Source: Chloroflexota bacterium | GTDB taxonomy: Bacteria > Chloroflexota > Dehalococcoidia > Lucifugimonadales > Lucifugimonadaceae | Direction of reading: 5' to 3' | NCBI GenBank assembly: GCA_002725925.1 | Contig: PBRL01000067.1 | Span: forward strand, 1-19,855 | Length of the DNA: 19,855 nt | Shown here: positions 14,977 through 19,855 of the stretch, piece by piece | Position numbering within the stretch: the stretch's first letter is position 1 | Layout: every line of letters begins with the position of its first letter | The notes under the pieces: generated by a model | What the model was told of the DNA's origin: nothing | Databases searched by the model: none | What the model saw: only the letters and a program-made list of their open reading frames with translations | Made by a program: the position numbers and the translations under genes

Positions 14977-15403
14977 ATTGCATCAGCCCCAGAGGCAAGC
15001 TTACCCCTAAAAGACGATCAAAAAACAGGTACCCAAACACACCGGCCACCAACCCAGCAATCAACCCATTGACCCAGCGACCGCCAAAAATTCTGGAAAC
15101 AATAAGTATCATTACCGTAGTAGACAAGGGAAAACCTAATATCTCAAACATTGACGAGTATCCAAGCAATACACCGATCAATATGGCGCCCTTTCCCAAC
15201 AATGGTGGTTTGGGCCAATGGATATTGTGGGCTGGATTGATGATCAATACAAAACAACACAACGCCATAAGCCCAGCCAATAGTAGCGGAAAGGCCTTGG
15301 CACCAACCGGCTCATACGTAAACGGAATGTATAAATTCCACATCTGAAAGATGATGAGCGCACATACGCCCAGCCATATTATGGAAAAGATACGATCACT
15401 CAT
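14969..15403 (-). CDS. tctB: Tripartite tricarboxylate transporter small membrane subunit, TctB family
   Basis: This 144-residue membrane protein has four or five hydrophobic segments (about 5-22, 38-55, 72-88, 93-104 and 112-128), as in TctB subunits. The early EPVGAKAFPLLLAG segment and the ending FDRLLGVSLPLGL are typical of the family. It pairs with TctA in the inner membrane, and the subunit's exact role is poorly defined. A G-rich ribosome binding region (GGTGGG) lies directly before ATG 15403. It starts 55 bases after the tctC stop and overlaps tctA by 8 bases, so the three genes form one operon. Confidence 0.92.
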   Translation of the reverse strand: MSDRIFSIIWLGVCALIIFQMWNLYIPFTYEPVGAKAFPLLLAGLMALCCFVLIINPAHNIHWPKPPLLGKGAILIGVLLGYSSMFEILGFPLSTTVMILIVSRIFGGRWVNGLIAGLVAGVFGYLFFDRLLGVSLPLGLMQYG

Positions 15404-15458
15404 CCCACCAAACCCCTTATGCTTCTTACCATGTTAGTAATATCAGGAAAGTCAGTTA

Positions 15459-16460
15459 TTAATTCACATCTTGGATCAGACCGAATTCCGCAGCTAGCCT
15501 GCGGTAACGGGCCATGCGAACATTAATCTCAGCATCAAGTTCAGATCCAGTCTTTGCATAAGGGAACATACCAAACTGTTGACGCAACTCGTCAAAGCGG
15601 GGATCAGCCATCATTGTATCAAAGCTTTCTACCCACCATTGATAATCGGCGTCACTGACCTCGGGGCCTACATAAAAACCACGCATAATCGGCCAGCTGA
15701 TATTATAGCCCTGCTCCTTGGCAGTTGGTATCTGACTGAACGGGGCTGACAAACGCTTGTCAGCCATAACCGCCAGAACCCGTAATTTTTCACCTTCAAG
15801 CATACCTTGAACCTCGGAAATATCGCCCGAGTAAACCTGGATATGCCCGCCAAGTAGGGCCGTCTGTGCTTCACCGCCCCCCTCGAAGGGCACATATCGC
15901 ATTGCCCGGTAATCGATACCAGCCTCGCGGGCAATCAGCGCAGTCTTCATCCAGTCTTGGCTACCCACGGTACCACCAGCACCAAAGACAACTACCGTCG
16001 GTTCCACCAATAGCGCATCAATTAATTCGCCAAGATTGTTGTATGGCGAGTCGGTACGTACTGCCAACATTCCATAATCCATACCCTCGGCAGCCACCCA
16101 ACGTACATTGTCCTCGTTATATCGCCCGAATTTACCCTGGGCAAGGTTCAGCAATGATCCGCCTGAAAAAGCAACAATCAAGTTGCCGTCTTTCGCTCGC
16201 TTGGTAACAATAGTGTTGTAAGCAACGGCACCTATGCCTCCCGGCTTGTAGGTCACACGCATTGGCTTGGATAACAACCCCGACTCAATAAAACCTTTTT
16301 GCGCCAGTTTGCAGGTCAAATCAAAACCGCCGCCAGGTTTGGTCGGTGCAATACATTCAGGCCGACTTGGACCAGTATTTACGACATTGACCCCATCTTT
16401 GGTGTCGCAACCAGCAAGTATGGCAAATATTATTACAGTGCTTAGAATACGATTAAACAT
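15459..16460 (-). CDS. tctC: Tripartite tricarboxylate transporter substrate-binding lipoprotein, TctC/Bug family
   Basis: The 333-residue protein begins with a lipoprotein signal, with lipobox LAGC and Cys18 as the predicted lipidated residue. It would therefore be membrane-tethered rather than free like most TctC proteins. The binding domain shows TctC/Bug features: KPGGGFDLT (41-49), YKPGGIGAVAYN (71-82), GAGGTVGS (160-167) and YVPFEGGGEAQTALLGG (189-205). Two extra cysteines (36 and 50) flank the first ligand loop and could form a disulfide. It should capture a small carboxylate in the periplasm and deliver it to TctAB. It is the first gene of the tctCBA operon. The downstream fusion regulator carries a related binding domain with the same glycine-rich loops. 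Confidence 0.92.
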   Translation of the reverse strand: MFNRILSTVIIFAILAGCDTKDGVNVVNTGPSRPECIAPTKPGGGFDLTCKLAQKGFIESGLLSKPMRVTYKPGGIGAVAYNTIVTKRAKDGNLIVAFSGGSLLNLAQGKFGRYNEDNVRWVAAEGMDYGMLAVRTDSPYNNLGELIDALLVEPTVVVFGAGGTVGSQDWMKTALIAREAGIDYRAMRYVPFEGGGEAQTALLGGHIQVYSGDISEVQGMLEGEKLRVLAVMADKRLSAPFSQIPTAKEQGYNISWPIMRGFYVGPEVSDADYQWWVESFDTMMADPRFDELRQQFGMFPYAKTGSELDAEINVRMARYRRLAAEFGLIQDVN

Positions 16461-16569
16461 ATTGTTTTACTTTTAGAATCAATTGTATGCAGTAAAAAGA
16501 GTCAAATACCATCCGCCAAGTGCACTAAATCTCACAACACTATTAAAAAAATGATAAAGAGAAATGATT

Positions 16570-17163
16570 ATGGCAAATAAAAATACAGAAAAAGGCTTAG
16601 GTTCAAAAGGACTTAGAGCTTATTCACCTGGAGCAGAGGTTAAGTATATTGGTATTAGAGCTGGTTCATCTAAAACTTTCTATTTGAATGAGGTACTTGA
16701 CCAAATGCTACTTATGGCACTTCAGAAAGAATACAGGAATGAACAAGAGTTAGAAGCACTGCTTAAGTTATCCGGGCATATTAATGCCTTGAGATTATCC
16801 TTTAAATTAACGGCTACTAAAGAAGATATGGCGCGGTACTATATGATGGCTCAGAAGAATCGGTATGATAAAAAATTTGGGCTTAGTAAACCTGATGCTG
16901 CGGCAAGATTTTTGACGGGCAAGCAACCGAGAGCAGTATCAAGAATTCGACCAGGTGAATTTAAAGCTAAGCCTGATACGCCTTATTATCCACGACCAGG
17001 TTCCAGTAGGGGTAAAGTTAAGGTAATTATGAGCGGAGCAGTCAATACCGTTAGAACATTCGATAAATTTATAAGAGCATTGTTCAGCCTACAACCTGGC
17101 AAGGGTCGTAAGGCACATATGCCAAGCCTGGAACGCACTATTACCAAGACATTTGATGTGTAG
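16570..17163 (+). CDS. Unknown protein of the accessory block, 197 residues
   Basis: I choose ATG 16570 because AAAGAG lies about 8 bases upstream; ATG 16564 would sit almost on top of it. I do not recognise the 197-residue product (MANKNTEKGLGSKGL...). It is basic and has no signal peptide or membrane helix. A helical middle (about 35-115) contains LNEVLDQMLLMALQKEYRNE. The C-terminal half is rich in Arg, Lys, Pro and Gly (GKQPRAVSRIRPGEF; KGRKAHMPSLERTITKTF), which suits nucleic-acid binding, although this is only an impression. The gene starts 109 bases from the divergent tctC gene and marks the change to AT-rich sequence. It is probably the first visible gene of the integrated element. 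Confidence 0.7.
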   Translation: MANKNTEKGLGSKGLRAYSPGAEVKYIGIRAGSSKTFYLNEVLDQMLLMALQKEYRNEQELEALLKLSGHINALRLSFKLTATKEDMARYYMMAQKNRYDKKFGLSKPDAAARFLTGKQPRAVSRIRPGEFKAKPDTPYYPRPGSSRGKVKVIMSGAVNTVRTFDKFIRALFSLQPGKGRKAHMPSLERTITKTFDV

Positions 17164-17201
17164 TGTACGCTGACGTAATTCGCTAACTAATATTATTTTC
17201 C

Positions 17202-17214
17202 ATATTTGAGACTA
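17202..17214 (+). repeat. Leader repeat ATATTTGAGACTA
   Basis: This 13-base sequence matches ATATTGGAGACTA at 18232-18244 at 12 of 13 positions, and both are preceded by TTCC. It lies 54 bases before the 139-residue gene and is part of a short set of similar leaders in the accessory block. Confidence 0.35.
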
Positions 17215-17267
17215 TTCGTTCCGTGAGAGAAATAATTCTCCACACAACAAATAAGAGGAACCAAATT

Positions 17268-17687
17268 ATGGAACTTATAACATTAAATCCAAATACCTAT
17301 AAAAAGGTAAGAGGTAAAGTAAGAACAAAGGCCGAGCTGATTACTGAGATACAGGGTAGAACTGATGGCACTGGCGAAAAGAAAGAAACCCAACCATTTA
17401 CTAAAGTTGTTGACGAGATTACTGGTGAAGAACAATGGGTTTATGAAATTCGCTATGGCAATCAAATCATAAAATCCTTTTTAGTACAGCCAAATAATCT
17501 TGATGATGAAGGTAATCTTGATCTGACAGATGACCAGATAGCAGAATATAGAAGAGCAGTAAAAGCTGAGATACCTAAATATGCTCAACAAATCTGGAAA
17601 CAGAAGATGGCTTTTGCTGAACGAAATAGAAAGAATGCTCGGGGCAAGAATAAAACATCGCCAGTAGTATCGACAGAAGGTGTCTGA
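17268..17687 (+). CDS. Unknown protein of the accessory block, 139 residues
   Basis: ATG 17268 follows a strong ribosome binding site (AAGAGGA) and is preferred over the in-frame start at 17223. The 139-residue product starts MELITLNPNTYKKVRGKVRT. It is soluble, with an acidic middle (NLDDEGNLDLTDDQ) and a basic helical tail (IWKQKMAFAERNRKNARGKN). No known motif is visible. The stop (17685-17687) is just before the methyltransferase-like gene, whose preferred start is 4 bases further on, so the two genes are probably translated together. Confidence 0.7.
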   Translation: MELITLNPNTYKKVRGKVRTKAELITEIQGRTDGTGEKKETQPFTKVVDEITGEEQWVYEIRYGNQIIKSFLVQPNNLDDEGNLDLTDDQIAEYRRAVKAEIPKYAQQIWKQKMAFAERNRKNARGKNKTSPVVSTEGV

Positions 17688-17691
17688 TCTG

Positions 17692-18168
17692 ATGGCCAGA
17701 CGAGCTTTTGACTATTATTCCACGCCAGAATGGTGCTACAAAGAATTACCGATTCAATGGGAATTATTTGAATCTGCTCACGAGCCCTGTTCTGGTGATG
17801 GTCGAATCGTTAGATTTCTCGAATCAAAAGGAATTAATACAACCTCATCTGAAATCAGAGAGGGGAGGAATTATTTAGATTGGACTGGTTATACAGATTT
17901 AATATTAAGCAATCCTCCCTATAATCAAGCAAAAGAGTTTATAGAGCACTCCTTAGTACGAGCACACACGGTAATTATGTTGCTAAGGCTTGGTTTTTTA
18001 TCTTCTCAGAAACGCTATCCATTTAATACTATTAACCCAATTACAGGGTTATACACTCTGTCACGTAGACCACACTTTATTAATGGTAAATCAGATTATT
18101 CTGATTATGCTTGGTTCTGTTGGGATAAAACCAATAGAACTTCAACAGGTTTTAACTGGGTAGTATAG
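17692..18168 (+). CDS. Small orphan DNA adenine-methyltransferase-like protein
   Basis: ATG 17692 is preferred because AGAAGG (17675-17680) lies upstream; an alternative GTG at 17680 would overlap the previous gene. The 158-residue protein has a motif I-like EPCSGDG (31-37, S-adenosylmethionine loop) and motif IV NPPY (74-77, catalytic motif for exocyclic-amine methylation), in the order of N6-adenine methyltransferases such as phage Dam-like enzymes. An N-terminal FDYYSTPEW is also seen in such proteins. At 158 residues it is shorter than typical enzymes and has little room for a separate target-recognition domain. No restriction endonuclease gene is adjacent. It may protect the element's DNA or modify host DNA. 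Activity is unproven. Confidence 0.75.
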   Translation: MARRAFDYYSTPEWCYKELPIQWELFESAHEPCSGDGRIVRFLESKGINTTSSEIREGRNYLDWTGYTDLILSNPPYNQAKEFIEHSLVRAHTVIMLLRLGFLSSQKRYPFNTINPITGLYTLSRRPHFINGKSDYSDYAWFCWDKTNRTSTGFNWVV

Positions 18169-18231
18169 TCCATTTGACTTGTGAACCAAGATCTAACATC
18201 ATTAACTGACAACCAAATCATATCGTTCCGC

Positions 18232-18244
18232 ATATTGGAGACTA
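18232..18244 (+). repeat. Leader repeat ATATTGGAGACTA containing the integrase ribosome binding site
   Basis: GGAG within this repeat is the probable ribosome binding site of the integrase (ATG 18250). The ATTGGAGACT part recurs exactly at 19371-19380, directly before the next gene. CAACCAAATCAT at 18210-18221 also resembles CAACCAACAATCAT at 19297-19310, so the two leaders look related over about 35-90 bases. Confidence 0.4.
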
Positions 18245-18249
18245 ACGAT

Positions 18250-19290
18250 ATGAAACTAACTTCCGATTACAAAAAGGGCAGTAGCCCCTTCAGATACACA
18301 GACTTTAAAATACCTAACGGGAAACGCGTACAACGTTCCACAGGAATACCTTTTAATAATAAAAAAGCAGCAGAACACGAGGCACGGGTACTATATGTAC
18401 AATTATCAACGCAAGTTGATAGAGAAAAAACGCTTGGTTCAAAACTACTATCAACAGTAATTCCAGAATACATTACTACTCAAAATTCCAATGACAATGA
18501 TATTCGATCATTAAATTGGGCACTCAAAAATCTTGGCGATATACCTATTGGTAAAATTAAGCGTGAACATTTTATTAAACTCCAACAAATAGGCATGAAA
18601 TCAATTAGCCCAGAAACAGGAAAAACTGTTTTACCCCAAACTGTAAATAGAAAAATCAGGCCACTTAGAGCATTACTTAATAAATCAGTTAAATGGGAAT
18701 ATATTGAATTCTGCCCATTTTATGATGAATTAGACGTAGTACCGGCTAAGGTACGGATTCCATATACTCCAGAGGAGCAAATGAAGATAATCCAAGCCTG
18801 TAGTGCGACCAACAATGCTCACTATCAAGATTTTTTCACTGTACTTATACACACTGGTAAAAGATTTGATTCTGTCAGAAGTATGAAGAAATCTGATATT
18901 TATAACGATGGTGAATACTGGATACTGCCTACACAAAAGAATAATACTCATAATGAGAAAGTATATTTCGCTGATACAACACGAAAGATAATCCAACGCA
19001 ATATAACTAAAAGCCTATCTGAATACGTTTTCTATAATCCACTTTCAAAACGTGGTGATATGGGTACTTGTGTAAAAGCTTGGACTACAATTCGTAGATA
19101 CGCAGGGGTTTATAAAGACTGGCATACTTGTAAAACTACGGCTATGACCAAAGCCATTGATGAAGGTATGACTGATCAACAACTAATGGCACACTTTAGC
19201 CACGAGGATATCCGATCTGTTAAACACTACTCAAATTCAAACGCAGCAACTAAAAAAGCGTGGGCTAATAAAGTTGTTTCAGGTATTTAA
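18250..19290 (+). CDS. Tyrosine recombinase / integrase with an altered active site
   Basis: The frame opens with GTG 18181, but ATG 18250 follows GGAG at good spacing and gives 346 residues, a normal integrase length. An N-terminal Arg/Lys-rich DNA-binding region and a SAM-like core-binding domain (about 60-160) lead into a catalytic domain (about 170-340). The catalytic set, numbered from ATG 18250, is Arg205 (TGKRFDSVR), a hairpin Lys230 (PTQKNN), His292 (DWHTCK), His318 (FSHEDI) and nucleophile Tyr327 (VKHYSN). The second catalytic Arg of the usual HxxR is Lys295 here. The enzyme should insert or excise the surrounding element. No tRNA or clear att repeat is visible beside it. It follows the methyltransferase-like gene on the same strand. 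Confidence 0.88.
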   Translation: MKLTSDYKKGSSPFRYTDFKIPNGKRVQRSTGIPFNNKKAAEHEARVLYVQLSTQVDREKTLGSKLLSTVIPEYITTQNSNDNDIRSLNWALKNLGDIPIGKIKREHFIKLQQIGMKSISPETGKTVLPQTVNRKIRPLRALLNKSVKWEYIEFCPFYDELDVVPAKVRIPYTPEEQMKIIQACSATNNAHYQDFFTVLIHTGKRFDSVRSMKKSDIYNDGEYWILPTQKNNTHNEKVYFADTTRKIIQRNITKSLSEYVFYNPLSKRGDMGTCVKAWTTIRRYAGVYKDWHTCKTTAMTKAIDEGMTDQQLMAHFSHEDIRSVKHYSNSNAATKKAWANKVVSGI

Positions 19291-19370
19291 GGCGATCAAC
19301 CAACAATCATTGACTTGGATCAATTTCAGATTCCAAGAATAATGTTATTGTTAAATAAGTTTTTAAAACC

Positions 19371-19380
19371 ATTGGAGACT
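19371..19380 (+). repeat. Leader repeat ATTGGAGACT before the exported protein gene
   Basis: An exact 10-base match to the integrase leader (18234-18243). Its GGAG lies 5 bases before ATG 19384 and decides the start of that gene. Confidence 0.4.
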
Positions 19381-19383
19381 TGT

Positions 19384-19797
19384 ATGTATAAAAATATAAC
19401 CTCACTTTTCTTTATCTTGTCTTTAACCTTGTCCTTTAATGTGTTTGCTATTGATGAATGCACATTAGATGGAAGTCCAGAGTCTCAAGCTTGTGTGGCT
19501 CAGATGCTAAACGAAGATAGTGAAGAACAAATGATGGGACTTATAGCTTTAGGTGCTGTGAGTTTTGGAGTTTATCACTTTGCTACGAGAGATAAAGATG
19601 AGGAAGAAAAGCAAGAATTATTATCAAACTTCCTATCTGGGAATGGTTTAGAGCTTTATAAGAAAAACAACTTTGGTGTTTATTATTACAAACAAAATAA
19701 GTTTGAACATCTCTCTATAAATTCTCATGGTGGGTATTTTAAGGAATTTGCACACCCGACAACTCAGATCTTGTCAATACAATATAAGCTACATTAA
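19384..19797 (+). CDS. Exported small protein of unknown function
   Basis: ATG 19384 is chosen over an open frame from 19315 because GGAG precedes it and because it gives a clean signal peptide: MYKNITSLFFILSLTLSFNVFA, residues 1-22, with cleavage after VFA. The 137-residue precursor has two cysteines soon after cleavage (ECTLDG and QACVAQ), a hydrophobic segment at about 52-69 that may be a membrane helix, an acidic stretch (DKDEEEKQE), and an aromatic C-terminal half (FGVYYYKQNKFEHL). I do not recognise it. It may be an envelope or structural protein of the element. It follows the integrase by 93 bases. Confidence 0.7.
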   Translation: MYKNITSLFFILSLTLSFNVFAIDECTLDGSPESQACVAQMLNEDSEEQMMGLIALGAVSFGVYHFATRDKDEEEKQELLSNFLSGNGLELYKKNNFGVYYYKQNKFEHLSINSHGGYFKEFAHPTTQILSIQYKLH

Positions 19798-19855
19798 AGA
19801 TAAATTATTCGTTTCTAGGTTCGAGTTCTTTACTAATTTGAGTGTGTTTTAAGAT

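Noticed and set aside
19818..19828. GGTTCGAGTTC, which resembles the T-arm of a tRNA and could have been an integrase target
   Set aside because: The flanking bases do not form a T-stem, and no anticodon arm or acceptor stem can be built around it in the visible sequence.
1..19855. CRISPR arrays, rRNA or tRNA genes, and insertion-sequence transposases
   Set aside because: I saw no regularly spaced repeats, no rRNA-like blocks, no complete cloverleaf and no transposase motifs on either strand.

Overview
The window reads as a chromosomal segment of a Gram-negative bacterium, most likely a marine-type gammaproteobacterium. The reasons are a TonB-dependent outer-membrane receptor, many Sec, lipoprotein or twin-arginine signal peptides, a tripartite tricarboxylate transporter (TTT), and moderate base composition that becomes clearly AT-richer over the last 3.3 kb. 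The lineage is an inference; no rRNA or other marker gene is present.

Layout. (1) 1-3149, plus strand: the tail of a short-chain dehydrogenase, an exported CocE/NonD-type serine hydrolase and a homocysteine S-methyltransferase, closely spaced like an operon. (2) 3197-3898: a possible 59-residue minus-strand ORF, then an exported SnoaL/NTF2-like protein. (3) 4313-6463: a TonB-dependent receptor. (4) 6573-10352, minus strand: an exported protein of unknown function, a secreted alpha/beta hydrolase and a probable Tat-exported class C-type serine hydrolase. (5) 10874-11626, plus strand: a four-helix di-haem cytochrome b561-type membrane protein. (6) 11732-16460, minus strand: a complete TTT system in the order tctC-tctB-tctA, followed by a TctC-like protein fused through one membrane helix to a LuxR-type DNA-binding domain. 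(7) 16570-19797, plus strand: AT-rich accessory DNA with two unknown genes, a small orphan adenine-methyltransferase-like gene, a tyrosine integrase with an unusual active site and an exported unknown protein. This is probably one end of an integrated element whose far boundary lies outside the window.

How the parts may work together. A 14-bp sequence, CTATTGACGGATAG (one copy differs at one base), lies in front of the TonB receptor, the alpha/beta hydrolase and the unknown exported protein, in the direction of each gene. It suggests a small regulon in which outer-membrane uptake and periplasmic hydrolysis are switched on together. The TTT operon would import a small carboxylate. The fusion protein looks like a one-component membrane sensor for the same kind of ligand: it keeps the glycine-rich ligand loops of the transport lipoprotein, and a 20-bp inverted repeat directly before its own start codon is a candidate operator.

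Most notable points: the TctC-membrane helix-LuxR fusion next to its transporter; the three-copy regulatory motif; the exact tandem 16-bp repeat with a 20-bp period before the cytochrome b gene; and the accessory block, whose integrase has Lys where the second catalytic Arg is expected.
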